Origin: Acidimicrobiales bacterium
Lineage (GTDB): Bacteria; Actinomycetota; Acidimicrobiia; Acidimicrobiales; SZUA-35
Assembly: GCA_020628065.1 (NCBI GenBank)
Contig: JAHDFR010000031.1
Location: 1-37,374 of the forward strand
DNA length: 37,374 nucleotides
Reading direction: 5' to 3'
Translations under genes and position numbers: made by a program
Part shown: piece by piece, positions 1 through 8,482 of the stretch
How the letters are laid out: every line of letters starts with the position of its first letter
How positions within the stretch are numbered: the first letter of the stretch is position 1
Notes under the pieces: model-generated
Told to the model about the DNA's origin: nothing
Database searches by the model: none
Seen by the model: only the letters and a program-made list of their open reading frames with translations

Positions 1-26
1 ATCCACTCAACGTCAGGGCTGGTGGA

Positions 27-32
27 TACACT
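27..32 (+). promoter_or_regulatory. Candidate -10 element of tig (leaderless)
   Basis: TACACT fits the actinobacterial -10 consensus TANNNT and ends 7 nt before the GTG at 40, so transcription would begin at the start codon. No convincing -35 is visible, and the window begins only 26 nt upstream. The same spacing recurs at several other genes here, which is the main support. Confidence 0.45.
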
Positions 33-39
33 TCTACGG

Positions 40-1383
40 GTGAAATCGTCTGTAGAAACTCTGGAGGGCAACAAGGTCAAGGTGGTCGTCGAACTCGAAG
101 AAGCCGAGTTCGACAAAGATCTTGACGCTGCCTTCAAGCGGTTGGCCCAGGAAGTACGACTTCCCGGCTTCCGTCCCGGTAAAGCCCCCCGCAAGGTGCT
201 CGAAGCCCGCATCGGGCAGGGCTTCGCCCGCGAAGAGGCCTTCCGTCAGGCCCTACCCAACTACTACACCCAGGCCGTAATCGAGCACGAGGTCGACGTC
301 ATCGCTCCGCCGGAGATCGACATCACCTCTGGCGCTGACGAGGGACCAGTGGTCTTCGACGCCGTAGTAGAGGTGCGACCCAGTGTTGAGGTGTCCGGAT
401 ACGAGGCGCTCGAAGTCGAAGTGCCGAAACCGGAGGTTGAAGACTCCGAGGTGGACGAAGCCATCGATCGCATCCGATCCCAAAGCGCCGAGTACAACGC
501 CGTCGACCGGGCCGCAGCCGAAGGCGACCGGGTCGACATCAACATCAAGGCTGTACACGACGAAGCCGAGATCCCCGGCATGACCACCGACAACTACGAA
601 TATGAGGTGGGATCGGGAGCAACCGGCATCCCCGAAATAGACGAACAACTCACCGGAGCATCACCCGGTGACGAGCTGGAATTCGAAGCCGCTTACCCCG
701 GCGACGAGGACGGTGAAGAACCGCCGATCGAATTCACCGTCAAAGTGAACGAGGTGCAGGAGAAGTCGCTGCCGGAACTCACCGACGAGTGGGCCAGCGA
801 AAATTCCGACTTCGCCACCGTTGAAGACATGCGGGCCGATTACCGCAAGCGCATGGAACAAAGCCGGGTGTACCAAGCCAACGCCACCCGCCGCAACAAC
901 GTGGTCGATGCGCTGGCCGCCCTGGTCGATGAAGACAATGTCCCCGAAGCCATGGTTTCAAACGAGGTCGAGAACCGCGTCCAGGACATGGCTCTGAGAC
1001 TTCAAGCCCAGGGTCTCAGCCTCGAGCAGTACATGCAGTACAGTGGCCAGGACCGCGAGTCCATGATGGATGAACTCCGAGCGTCGGCTCACACCTCGGC
1101 CAAGGTAGACCTTGTGTTGAGGGCAATCGCCGCCAACGAGAACATTGCCGTCACTGAGGACGAGCTCACTGAGGAGATCGACAAGGTTGCCACCCAGGTG
1201 GACCGTCCCTCCGACGAAGTCCGCCGTGAATTTGCCGAAGCCGGCCAGCTGCCAGCCGTCCGAGCCGATTTGCTCAAGAGCAAGACCTTGGATTGGGTGG
1301 TGGAGAGAACGAAGCTAGTGGATGAGGATGGCTCGCAAGTCAGCCCCGATGCGCTAGAACTGCCCGAAGACGAAGAAGAATAG
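40..1383 (+). CDS. tig: Trigger factor, ribosome-associated chaperone and prolyl isomerase
   Basis: Binds at the ribosomal exit tunnel and shields nascent chains, with peptidyl-prolyl isomerase activity. The 447-residue product has the family layout: an N-terminal ribosome-binding domain with the signature GFRPGKAP (about residues 43-50), a central FKBP-like domain (about 155-245) and a C-terminal helical chaperone domain ending in an acidic tail. I chose GTG 40 because the protein then begins MKSSVETLEGNKVK, as in homologues, and because a TANNNT box lies 7 nt upstream. An in-frame GTG at 22 would add six residues and has only a weak AGGG upstream. clpP and clpX follow on the same strand, the standard actinobacterial proteostasis cluster. 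Family assignment is very secure; the start is likely. Confidence 0.96.
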   Translation: MKSSVETLEGNKVKVVVELEEAEFDKDLDAAFKRLAQEVRLPGFRPGKAPRKVLEARIGQGFAREEAFRQALPNYYTQAVIEHEVDVIAPPEIDITSGADEGPVVFDAVVEVRPSVEVSGYEALEVEVPKPEVEDSEVDEAIDRIRSQSAEYNAVDRAAAEGDRVDINIKAVHDEAEIPGMTTDNYEYEVGSGATGIPEIDEQLTGASPGDELEFEAAYPGDEDGEEPPIEFTVKVNEVQEKSLPELTDEWASENSDFATVEDMRADYRKRMEQSRVYQANATRRNNVVDALAALVDEDNVPEAMVSNEVENRVQDMALRLQAQGLSLEQYMQYSGQDRESMMDELRASAHTSAKVDLVLRAIAANENIAVTEDELTEEIDKVATQVDRPSDEVRREFAEAGQLPAVRADLLKSKTLDWVVERTKLVDEDGSQVSPDALELPEDEEE

Positions 1384-1441
1384 GGACCCAGCGGGGCCCT
1401 CAACGAACGCCAACAGGATGACTCACCAACAGGAACACAGA

Positions 1442-2089
1442 GTGAACCACCTTTCACCAACCGCCAGCTACACCATCCCAACGATTTACGAGGACACGCC
1501 CCGAGGCACCATCGGCCGGGACTTGTTCTCTAGCCTGCTGAAGGACAACATCTTGTTCCTCGGCACCCCCATCTCCGAAGATGTGGCCAACGTCGTGTGC
1601 GCCAAGCTGCTGCATCTCGAGTCGGAGAACCCGGATCGAGACATCAGCCTCTACATCAACTCGCCCGGTGGCGACGTGAACGGCATGTTCGCCATCTACG
1701 ACACGATGAGCTACATCAAGCCCGATGTGGCCACCATCTGCTTCGGTCAAGCCGCTTCGGCCGCCGCCATCCTGCTGGCCGCCGGCGCACCGGGCAAGCG
1801 CCTCGCTCTACCCAACGCCCGGATCCTGCTCCACCAGCCCTACACGGGCGCTCAAGGCCAGGTGTCGGACCTCGAGATCGCAGCCAAAGAGATCGAGCGG
1901 ATCAAAGACACGATGGAGGCCGTGCTGGCCCGCCACACCGGTCAAGACGCCGAGAAGTTGGCGCAAGACATGGACCGCGATTTCGTAATGACTGCGCAAG
2001 AGGCCAAAGAATACGGCATCATAGATGAGGTGATTGCGGAGCGGGACGCTGTGGACACCAGCGGGGCAATTCGAGCGGTGGACTCCTAG
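1442..2089 (+). CDS. clpP: ATP-dependent Clp protease proteolytic subunit
   Basis: Serine peptidase that forms the tetradecameric barrel degrading substrates fed by ClpX or ClpC. The catalytic triad is visible: Ser106 in GQAAS, His131 in LLHQP and Asp180 in DRDFVM, with the NSPGG oxyanion loop near residue 75. I place the start at GTG 1442 because AGGA (1431-1434) sits 7 nt upstream. An in-frame ATG at 1418 adds eight residues but its only purine run abuts the codon. The product is 215 residues, normal for the family. Many actinobacteria carry two adjacent clpP genes; here there is one. clpX begins 11 nt downstream, so the two are surely co-transcribed. Confidence 0.96.
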   Translation: MNHLSPTASYTIPTIYEDTPRGTIGRDLFSSLLKDNILFLGTPISEDVANVVCAKLLHLESENPDRDISLYINSPGGDVNGMFAIYDTMSYIKPDVATICFGQAASAAAILLAAGAPGKRLALPNARILLHQPYTGAQGQVSDLEIAAKEIERIKDTMEAVLARHTGQDAEKLAQDMDRDFVMTAQEAKEYGIIDEVIAERDAVDTSGAIRAVDS

Positions 2090-2100
2090 GGAGAACTCAC

Positions 2101-3369
2101 GTGGCCAAGTTCGGCGAAGGAAGCGAGCTCCTGAAATGCTCGTTCTGCGGAAAGTCGCAGAAGCAGGTCAAAAAACTAATCGCCGGACCCGGCGTCTACA
2201 TCTGTGACGAGTGCATTGATCTCTGCAACGAGATCATTGAAGAAGAGCTGGCCGAGGGCACCGAGCTCAATTTCGACGAACTGCTCAAGCCCCGGGAGAT
2301 CAACGGCTTCCTCGACGAGTACATCGTCGGTCAGGACGCGGCCAAGAAGATCCTGTCGGTGGCGGTCTACAACCATTACAAACGGATCCAGTACTCCAGC
2401 GGCTCCACCGACGTCGAACTGGCCAAGTCCAACATCTTGCTGATGGGCCCCACCGGCTCGGGTAAGACTCTGCTGGCTCAAACGCTGGCCCGCATGCTGA
2501 ACGTGCCGTTCGCCATTGCCGACGCCACCGCCCTCACCGAAGCCGGTTACGTCGGTGAAGACGTCGAGAACATCCTTCTCAAGCTGATCCAGGCCGCCGA
2601 CTTCGATGTCAAGCGAGCCGAGACCGGCATCATCTACATCGACGAGATCGACAAGATCGCCCGCAAGAGCGAGAACCCCTCGATCACCAGGGACGTATCC
2701 GGTGAAGGTGTGCAGCAGGCCCTGCTAAAGATCCTTGAGGGAACCGTTGCTTCGGTACCGCCACAGGGCGGCCGCAAGCACCCGCACCAGGACTTCATCC
2801 AGATCGACACCGCCAACGTGTTGTTCATCTGTGGTGGTGCCTTCGCCGGCATCGAAGACATCATCGAGAAGCGCCTGGGCAAGCGCACCATCGGATTCCT
2901 ATCACCCTCCGACGAGGAGGAGGAAACGAAACCGGTGGAAGACTTCTACGCCGAAGCCGTCCCCGAGGATTTGCTCAAGTTTGGTTTGATTCCCGAGTTC
3001 GTCGGTCGTCTCCCGGTTGTCGGGACGGTATCGAAACTGAGCCGTGAAGCGCTGGTCGAGATTCTGGTTGAACCCAAGAACGCTTTGACCAAGCAGTATC
3101 AGAAGTTCTTCGAAATGGAGGACGTTGAACTGGAGTTCACCGAGGACGCTTTGGAGGCCATCGCCGACCAAGCTGTCCTGCGGGGAACCGGTGCCCGAGG
3201 CCTCCGGGCCATTCTGGAAGAAGTCCTGCTGGACATCATGTTCGACGTTCCCGGTCGAGAAGACGTCGGACGTTGTGTCATCGACGCCGACGTTGTGCTG
3301 GAGCGGGTTAACCCCACGTTGGTGCCCCGGTCGGAAACCGACGCCGACGAGCAGCGGGCGGCATCGTAA
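2101..3369 (+). CDS. clpX: ATP-dependent Clp protease ATP-binding subunit ClpX
   Basis: AAA+ unfoldase that recognises tagged or adaptor-delivered proteins and threads them into ClpP. The 422-residue protein begins with a C4 zinc-binding domain (Cys13, Cys16, Cys35, Cys38). It then has Walker A GPTGSGKT (116-123), the pore-1 loop GYVG (149-152), Walker B IIYIDEID (177-184), the pore motif RKH and the IGF tripeptide that docks on ClpP. The GTG start is preceded by GGGAG at good spacing and lies 11 nt after clpP. Nothing is missing from the family set. The stretch after it (3370-3470) holds no gene. Confidence 0.97.
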   Translation: MAKFGEGSELLKCSFCGKSQKQVKKLIAGPGVYICDECIDLCNEIIEEELAEGTELNFDELLKPREINGFLDEYIVGQDAAKKILSVAVYNHYKRIQYSSGSTDVELAKSNILLMGPTGSGKTLLAQTLARMLNVPFAIADATALTEAGYVGEDVENILLKLIQAADFDVKRAETGIIYIDEIDKIARKSENPSITRDVSGEGVQQALLKILEGTVASVPPQGGRKHPHQDFIQIDTANVLFICGGAFAGIEDIIEKRLGKRTIGFLSPSDEEEETKPVEDFYAEAVPEDLLKFGLIPEFVGRLPVVGTVSKLSREALVEILVEPKNALTKQYQKFFEMEDVELEFTEDALEAIADQAVLRGTGARGLRAILEEVLLDIMFDVPGREDVGRCVIDADVVLERVNPTLVPRSETDADEQRAAS

Positions 3370-3456
3370 CCACCCCGGCCAGTTCCACCCGCCAGGTACC
3401 ACGTGGTCCGTAGTCGCCACCGGCGAGATTCGCGCCTGCAACCGGGTCCGAACCCC

Positions 3457-3462
3457 TACATT
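3457..3462 (+). promoter_or_regulatory. Candidate -10 element of folC (leaderless)
   Basis: TACATT matches TANNNT and ends 8 nt before ATG 3471, which would put the 5' end of the mRNA at or next to the start codon. No clear -35 hexamer is visible. A GAGGG lies within these 8 nt but is too close to the ATG for a normal ribosome binding site. Confidence 0.35.
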
Positions 3463-3470
3463 TGAGGGCC

Positions 3471-4826
3471 ATGGATTACAAGTCCGCGCTGGACTACTTG
3501 GACGGCCACACAAACCTTGAGGGTGGACGGGCGGATCGGTTCAAAGAACCGGCCCCCACCATGCCCACTGCAGGCAAAACCGACGGCTTGTCCCTGGACG
3601 CCATGGCGGCTTTCATGGAGGCTCTGGGTGATCCTCACAAGGCTTACCGCACGATTCACCTGACCGGAACCAACGGCAAAGGCTCCACTGCCCGGGCATC
3701 GGCGGCGCTGCTGCAGGAGCTGGGACTATCGGTCGGTCTCTACACCAGCCCGGACATGGGTCGGGTCAATGAGCGGATCATGTGGGACGGCATCGAGATA
3801 CCGGACGGGGACTTCGCTCGGATCATCGGCCTCCTGGCCGAGGTGGAAACCAAGCTTGGTGTCACCCCCAGCCGGTTTGAGCTGTTGACGGCGGCCGCCT
3901 TTGTGTGGTTCGCCGAACAAGGGACCGAGGTGGCAGTGGTTGAAGTTGGTCTGCTCGGCCGGTTCGATGCCACCAACGTCATCGACTCCGATGTCGCCAT
4001 CATCACCAACATCGGGAAGGACCACACGACAGGTGGACCTGACTGGGAGCACGCTGTCGCCGAAGAAAAGGCCGGCATAATCAAACCGGACTCCCGAGTG
4101 GTACTGGGTTCACCGATGGGTGAGTTACGCCAGTACTTCGACAATCCACCGGCGGCCTCGGTGTGGGAAGCGGGCGCTGACTTCAACGTGGTGGGCAACG
4201 AGGTAGCTGTAGGTGGACGCCTCATCGACCTCCATACCGTTCACGGCGTCTACAACGAGCTGTTCGTCCCGTTCCACGGTCGTCATCAGGGTCACAACTT
4301 CGCCACGGCGGTGGCTGCGGTCGAAGCTCTGTTGGATCGGGAGATAGATCGCGATCTCATTGACGCCGCCTTCTCTCGGGTCAACCTGCCCGCCCGGTTC
4401 GAAATTGTGGCCCGCAACCCGACGGTGGTTATCGATGGTGCTCACAATCCCGATGGCGCGGCCACCGTTACCGGCACGCTGTTCGAGTCGATGGCCCGAA
4501 CTGGATCGTGGATTCTGATTGTCGGCATCCTTCAAGGCAAACATCCGAAAGAGATGCTGGAGGCGTTCCGCATTAAGGACTTCGACGCCGTCATCTGCAC
4601 GCAAGCCGATTCCAACCGGGCCGTGCCGGCTGAAGAGCTGGCGCAAGCGGCAACCGCCATGGGCATCACGCCTCAGACCGTGGTCGACTCACGAGAGGCC
4701 ATCACCCGAGCTGTTTCGGTTGGCGCTGACGACGATCTCATCTTTGTCAGCGGCAGTCTTTACGTGGCGGCCGAGGTGCGGGCTCACCTGATTGCGGCCA
4801 TGGACGCTACTCAATCAGGCGGGTAG
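3471..4826 (+). CDS. folC: Bifunctional folylpolyglutamate/dihydrofolate synthase
   Basis: Adds glutamates to folates, and in many bacteria also joins dihydropteroate to glutamate. The 451-residue Mur-ligase-fold protein shows the ATP loop GTNGKGST (66-73), the FolC motif EVGLLGRFDATN, TNIGKDHT and the C-terminal-domain motif DGAHNPDG. ATG 3471 gives the family-like MDYKSALDYLDGHTN; an in-frame TTG at 3462 would add three residues. valS, which often lies between clpX and folC in actinobacteria, is absent. The last 20 nt overlap the 3' end of the convergent TadG-like gene, so no terminator can lie between the two coding regions. Confidence 0.94.
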   Translation: MDYKSALDYLDGHTNLEGGRADRFKEPAPTMPTAGKTDGLSLDAMAAFMEALGDPHKAYRTIHLTGTNGKGSTARASAALLQELGLSVGLYTSPDMGRVNERIMWDGIEIPDGDFARIIGLLAEVETKLGVTPSRFELLTAAAFVWFAEQGTEVAVVEVGLLGRFDATNVIDSDVAIITNIGKDHTTGGPDWEHAVAEEKAGIIKPDSRVVLGSPMGELRQYFDNPPAASVWEAGADFNVVGNEVAVGGRLIDLHTVHGVYNELFVPFHGRHQGHNFATAVAAVEALLDREIDRDLIDAAFSRVNLPARFEIVARNPTVVIDGAHNPDGAATVTGTLFESMARTGSWILIVGILQGKHPKEMLEAFRIKDFDAVICTQADSNRAVPAEELAQAATAMGITPQTVVDSREAITRAVSVGADDDLIFVSGSLYVAAEVRAHLIAAMDATQSGG

Positions 4827-6432
4827 GGTCACCGGTCATTTCAATGGCCCACACCGTCCTGTCGCCGGGGGCGACGTCGGTGATGTATCGGGCTTTCCAC
4901 CAGCAATCACCGCCGCAGGTGTAGTCGGGCGGAATCTCGATCTTGATGCGAACCACATGGTCGTTGAACGACCCGTAGTCCGACGTGATCAGACACGGGT
5001 TTCCGAACGTGCCGGCCCAACCGCATGTGTCGGTTCCGGCGGCGAACGTCGACTCCAGGTACTCGCTGCCAGTCATGTTGGCGATGCTACGGTCGGCATG
5101 ACGCCACTGGAATGGCACCGCCTGGCCGCTTGGGTCGGCGATCTGGATGTTGGAGACACCGTCGGCGGCGTCGAACAAGGTGATGGTCATGGTCGACCCC
5201 CGGTGAAGTTCGGGAACCTCGGCCAGGAAGAAGTCGGCTTCGCTCGACGGTAGCTCTCGCCACAGCGGCAGCCACTCGAGGGCGAACAGCTGTGGACAGG
5301 TCGGGTCAGCAGCCGTGAAGGCGCACAACGTGGATGAACCGTTCCGGGTGGTACGCAGTGAGAAGTTGTTGATGCCGGTCTCCTGCCAGAAGGAGTCTGC
5401 CGGATCGTGGTCGGTGGCGATCGGATTACGGGTGCCGAGCTGTACGTAGTAATAGGCGCTGTCGTTTCCAGGGGCGTTCAGCCCGGTCGCTACGGGCCAC
5501 CACCCGTCGCCGTTCGGACTGTTGGCGATGCAGGCGTCGCCCGGCAGCAGGCCGGCGGCGATAGGGCTGTTGGTGTCGACGAAGCGGCGATGATTGGTCT
5601 GCAGGTTCGGGCCGTAGATGCGGTAGTGAATACGGGGCGAGTTGGTTGAGTCGCCGGTATTCTCGGGCTCGGTGCAGCCTGCCCCGGGCTCGTAGAGGGC
5701 GATGTCCAGGGCCGGGGACTTTGGTTGGGCCTTGACCACAAAAACATAGGCGTCGGGATCAAAGTTGGGGTTGGCGTAGGCCTGTGGGGCGGCGGTGACT
5801 TCGCCTGGTGTCGGACCGCAGGTTCTGGCGCCGCCGGCATCAGCGCCGGAGAAGAAGCCGGAGGCGAACAGGTCGCCGCGTTGTTTGTCCCAGCAGTAGG
5901 CGTTCAGGGCCAGCCAGGTCTGGTCGTTGGGCAGACCCAGAGCAGTGGGAGAGATGGTTCCGGTGCCGAGACCGGATGTGGGGTTGCCCATGTACACAGC
6001 GTCGGAGAACTCGGCGATGGCGAAACGCTCGACCACAATCCCGTCGAGTACAAGGCGTCCGAGGAACGACTGTTCATGGCGTTTAACAGCCACCTCCAAC
6101 GTTCCTGGTCTTGGGCTTGTGACTTCAAGCTGGGGGAGCGGCCCGGTGTCGAAGTCGGTGTTGTCACCCGGGGTCTGATCTTCGAATCCGTTGCGGATGG
6201 CCACCGCTCGGGCTTCGGCCACGGCGGCATCCATGTCGGGTAGCTGGGTCACACCGGCCAGAGCAGCGGCGTCAGCGGTTTTCTGCAGTTTCTGCCCCTG
6301 CACGTACCACGAGCCGATGTCGGTGGCGAAGGCGGCGAAGATCAGCAACGGTATGAGCAGCAGCGCCGTTTGAGCCAGAACGTATCCCGACTCGGCTGAT
6401 TGCCGGTGCAGGTCGGCGGGACGGAAGGTCAT
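4807..6432 (-). CDS. TadG-like pilus assembly protein
   Basis: A 541-residue protein with the N-terminal domain typical of Flp-pilus TadG-like proteins. A basic start and the segment SGYVLAQTALLLIPLLIFAAF are followed by the GQKLQKTADAAALAG stretch common to this family. The remaining roughly 400 residues are a Cys-containing, probably extracytoplasmic domain that I do not recognise; I see no VWA MIDAS motif. The pilin-type site resembles those of its neighbours, but the glutamate five residues after Gly is replaced by Gln. It begins 1 nt after the upstream TadE gene and ends inside convergent folC. It is last in a four-gene pilin-like operon. Its role, surface anchoring or a minor pilus component, is inferred. 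Confidence 0.8.
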   Translation of the reverse strand: MTFRPADLHRQSAESGYVLAQTALLLIPLLIFAAFATDIGSWYVQGQKLQKTADAAALAGVTQLPDMDAAVAEARAVAIRNGFEDQTPGDNTDFDTGPLPQLEVTSPRPGTLEVAVKRHEQSFLGRLVLDGIVVERFAIAEFSDAVYMGNPTSGLGTGTISPTALGLPNDQTWLALNAYCWDKQRGDLFASGFFSGADAGGARTCGPTPGEVTAAPQAYANPNFDPDAYVFVVKAQPKSPALDIALYEPGAGCTEPENTGDSTNSPRIHYRIYGPNLQTNHRRFVDTNSPIAAGLLPGDACIANSPNGDGWWPVATGLNAPGNDSAYYYVQLGTRNPIATDHDPADSFWQETGINNFSLRTTRNGSSTLCAFTAADPTCPQLFALEWLPLWRELPSSEADFFLAEVPELHRGSTMTITLFDAADGVSNIQIADPSGQAVPFQWRHADRSIANMTGSEYLESTFAAGTDTCGWAGTFGNPCLITSDYGSFNDHVVRIKIEIPPDYTCGGDCWWKARYITDVAPGDRTVWAIEMTGDPTRLIE

Positions 6433-6433
6433 G

Positions 6434-6970
6434 TCAGTTGACCTCTATTCGCATTACGGCTGTTTCGGTGATGTCCATGGTCCCGGTTCCCAAGATGTTG
6501 GTGGCCAACGGCCGGTCCACTGAAACCTGAATGCCGATGTAGGCACCGGTGGTGATGGTTGAGTCTCGCGATGCCGGACTCCAGTTGCCCTGAACGAACG
6601 ACGTGAAGTGCGTCTCGTCGTATACCGAGCAGCGGTTGTTGCCCGGGTGACCGGCACCATCACAGCTGACGTGCATGGTGCCGTCAGATGCTTCGGCGTT
6701 GTAGATGACCACGTCGACCGGCTCGGCGGCCAGGTCACCCAGAGCGGCTTCGATGGCATCGAGGATGTATTGATCGGCATTGGGGTCGTCTCCCACCTGA
6801 GCCGCCACCCGGGCCCCCGAGCGAGCGGCCTGGGTGACCAGTTGAGCGTCGCTCCAGGCCAAACCGATCTCGAATGTGCCGGCGGCAATAGCCACCAGCA
6901 TTAGGGCCACGATGGACAATTCCACTAATGCCGCTCCTCGCTCGGAGCTTGCGTTTCGCTTGGTCCTCAT
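6434..6970 (-). CDS. TadE-like minor pilin (second copy)
   Basis: TadE family pseudopilin of 178 residues. After a short basic leader, SSERG/AALVE (Gly12, Glu17) matches the Tad prepilin-peptidase pattern G/XXXXE and is followed by a single hydrophobic helix (about 15-36). The C-terminal domain is predicted to lie outside the cytoplasm. The start ATG overlaps the stop of the upstream TadE gene as ATGA (6967-6970), so the two are probably translationally coupled. The TadG-like gene follows after 1 nt. The family is clear from the N-terminal helix; the C-terminal two thirds are not diagnostic. Confidence 0.83.
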   Translation of the reverse strand: MRTKRNASSERGAALVELSIVALMLVAIAAGTFEIGLAWSDAQLVTQAARSGARVAAQVGDDPNADQYILDAIEAALGDLAAEPVDVVIYNAEASDGTMHVSCDGAGHPGNNRCSVYDETHFTSFVQGNWSPASRDSTITTGAYIGIQVSVDRPLATNILGTGTMDITETAVMRIEVN

Positions 6971-7587
6971 GGTCTGTCCGGTTCGATCTGCAACACAGTG
7001 GTTGCGCCGAGCGACGTGTCGGCACCGAACATGCCGGTCAGGTAGCGGTGGGTGGTTTCAACGTGGACGCCGATGTAGTCCGGCCCCGCTGAAGCCTGGG
7101 TTTCCCTTGTTGTGGGGCACCAGGCCGAATCGAGCGTTCCGCACCGGAAGTTGCCGGTGTCGTTGCCGGCTGCGTCGTCCATGCTGGCGAAGAACTCGGC
7201 GGGCGAGTAACGGTTGCAGATGCCGGTCTGCGACGACGTTCGACAGGCCGCAGGCAAATCATCGCCGGGGCCGGTGGCTTTGAACACGACGATGTACTCA
7301 ATTGCCTGCAGGTCCATGGCGGCCAGACCGTTCTCGGCTGATCGGATGATGAAAAAGTCGGCCTCCGGATCGCGACCCTTAGTCGATGCCGATCTGGCCG
7401 CTTCACGACTGGCGTTCTCGGTCGTCAGTGAATCCCGGAACAGTAGACCCAGTTCGAAAATCCCGAATACCAGAGCCAGAAAGATCGGAGTGGTCAAGCC
7501 GATCTCGACCAGCACGGCGCCACGCTCGCGTCGTCCGTCTTTGCCGGTTGGTCGTCGCCGCAGAGCGATCACGGCGAGCCGATCCAT
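6967..7587 (-). CDS. TadE-like minor pilin (first copy)
   Basis: TadE family pseudopilin of 206 residues. A 23-residue basic leader ends in RRERG/AVLVE (Gly23, Glu28), the prepilin-peptidase site, followed by the hydrophobic helix LTTPIFLALVFGIFELGLLF. The extracytoplasmic part has several cysteines (in AACRTSS, GICNR, FRCGT and SAWCP) that may form disulfides. The reading frame is open much further upstream, but that sequence is Arg/Pro-rich and unlike pilins. ATG 7587 gives a normal leader and overlaps the Flp-like gene by 19 nt. The second TadE gene follows by ATGA overlap. Confidence 0.82.
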   Translation of the reverse strand: MDRLAVIALRRRPTGKDGRRERGAVLVEIGLTTPIFLALVFGIFELGLLFRDSLTTENASREAARSASTKGRDPEADFFIIRSAENGLAAMDLQAIEYIVVFKATGPGDDLPAACRTSSQTGICNRYSPAEFFASMDDAAGNDTGNFRCGTLDSAWCPTTRETQASAGPDYIGVHVETTHRYLTGMFGADTSLGATTVLQIEPDRP

Positions 7588-7829
7588 GACGGAGCGTCGG
7601 GAAGGCTGGGGTCCAGGTCGGCGATGTGTTCGGGCGGGCTGCCAATGTCGGTGCCCGTCTGGCTCAGGTAGGTGCCCGAGCTGGTTGTCAGGCTCGACAA
7701 CGCCCCGATGGTCAACAACAGCACTAACGCCAAGGCCAGTGCGTACTCCACTAAAGACGCACCGCGATCGTCGCCGAATCGCTCCGGTGTGTACAGGCTT
7801 CCGAACACAATATGACTGTCGGCCGCCAT
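7569..7829 (-). CDS. Flp-like pilin, first gene of the pilin quartet
   Basis: Small protein of 86 residues with the hallmark of Flp pilins: a leader ending DDRG/ASLVEY (Gly23, Glu28, Tyr29), matching the TadV site G/XXXXEY, then a strongly hydrophobic helix (about 30-47). The tail of about 40 residues is longer than in classical Flp pilins and rich in Ser, Gly and Pro. ATG 7829 is my choice by leader length; no good ribosome binding site is visible, and the frame is open further upstream. It is the first of four overlapping minus-strand pilin-like genes and is divergent from ndk. No assembly ATPase, secretin or prepilin peptidase gene is present in the window. Confidence 0.75.
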   Translation of the reverse strand: MAADSHIVFGSLYTPERFGDDRGASLVEYALALALVLLLTIGALSSLTTSSGTYLSQTGTDIGSPPEHIADLDPSLPDAPSWIGSP

Positions 7830-7924
7830 TGCTGCCGACTTGACCGCCCGATGCTGGGTGATGACGCCGAAGAAGTCGGAGCAACTAGGCCGTTCGAAGG
7901 GTTTCGATGTCGGGCCGATCGACC

Positions 7925-7930
7925 TAGTCT
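7925..7930 (+). promoter_or_regulatory. Candidate -10 element of ndk (leaderless)
   Basis: TAGTCT fits TANNNT and ends 7 nt before GTG 7938. No ribosome binding site precedes the start codon, which agrees with a leaderless mRNA. A -35 is not recognisable. Confidence 0.45.
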
Positions 7931-7937
7931 GATCGCC

Positions 7938-8351
7938 GTGAACCGAACCTTTGTGATCTGTAAGCCTGACGCCGTAGAACGAGGCTACGTCGGACGTATC
8001 CTCGACCGCTTCGAGCAGAAAGGCTTGAAGATTGTCGCCGCCGAACTCCGACTGTTGGACGAGGCCACCCTGGCCAAGCATTACGCCGAACATGTCGAGA
8101 AGCCCTTCTACCCTGACCTTGTCGCCTTCATGAGCCGTAGCCCGGCGATGTTGGCAGTGCTCGAAGGCCCGGAGGACACCTTCGCTGTCGTTCGAACCCT
8201 GATGGGTGCGACCAACCCGGTTGAGGCTCCTCCCGGAACCATCCGTGGTGACTACGGAACTATTCTCACCGAGAACCTGGTGCACGGCTCGGACTCAAAC
8301 GAGTCGGCCGAGCGGGAAATTTCGATCTTCTTCCCGAACCTCGCCTCCTAG
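7938..8351 (+). CDS. ndk: Nucleoside diphosphate kinase
   Basis: Transfers the gamma phosphate of ATP to nucleoside diphosphates through a phosphohistidine. The 137-residue product has the family length, the N-terminal FVICKPDAVERG motif, the RGDYG loop and the active-site His116 in NLVHGSDS. GTG 7938 gives the usual N-terminus (MNRTFVICKPD) and lies 7 nt after a TANNNT box. folC-ndk proximity is standard for actinobacteria; here the pair is separated by the pilin quartet on the other strand. A terminator-like structure follows 5 nt after the stop. Confidence 0.96.
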   Translation: MNRTFVICKPDAVERGYVGRILDRFEQKGLKIVAAELRLLDEATLAKHYAEHVEKPFYPDLVAFMSRSPAMLAVLEGPEDTFAVVRTLMGATNPVEAPPGTIRGDYGTILTENLVHGSDSNESAEREISIFFPNLAS

Positions 8352-8356
8352 AGTTC

Positions 8357-8416
8357 CCGACCAATTGGAAACGTTTCGTCGGTCGGCTCCCGCTGCCGAC
8401 CCGGCGGTCGTTTTTT
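8357..8416 (+). terminator. Terminator with competing upstream hairpins (attenuator-like)
   Basis: Four complementary segments lie in order: CCGACC (8357-8362), GGTCGG (8381-8386), CCGACC (8396-8401) and GGTCG (8406-8410), the last followed directly by six T (8411-8416). Segments 3 and 4 form a 5-bp hairpin with a 4-nt loop and a T tract, an intrinsic terminator. Segments 2 and 3 would form a competing 6-bp hairpin that destroys it; segments 1 and 2 would restore it. It lies between ndk and the radical SAM gene and may simply end ndk transcription. The regulatory reading is inference. Confidence 0.6.
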
Positions 8417-8482
8417 GGTCCTGGTTGGAACCATCTATGCCGGGTGTTTGTGCGGTAGGGTGGGACGCTAGGAAGTCATTGG

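Noticed and set aside
1-27. ATCCAC at 1-6 and GTGGAT at 22-27 could pair
   Set aside because: The context is cut by the window edge, and the second arm would coincide with the candidate promoter of tig; no support for a structure.
3398-3407. Perfect 10-bp palindrome ACCACGTGGT upstream of folC
   Set aside because: It could be an operator, but 10-bp palindromes are expected by chance in this much DNA, and no known actinobacterial motif is matched.
7569-8285. Extending the Flp-like gene upstream across ndk
   Set aside because: The extra residues are antisense to ndk and unlike pilins; a short basic leader before the cleavage site fits the family.
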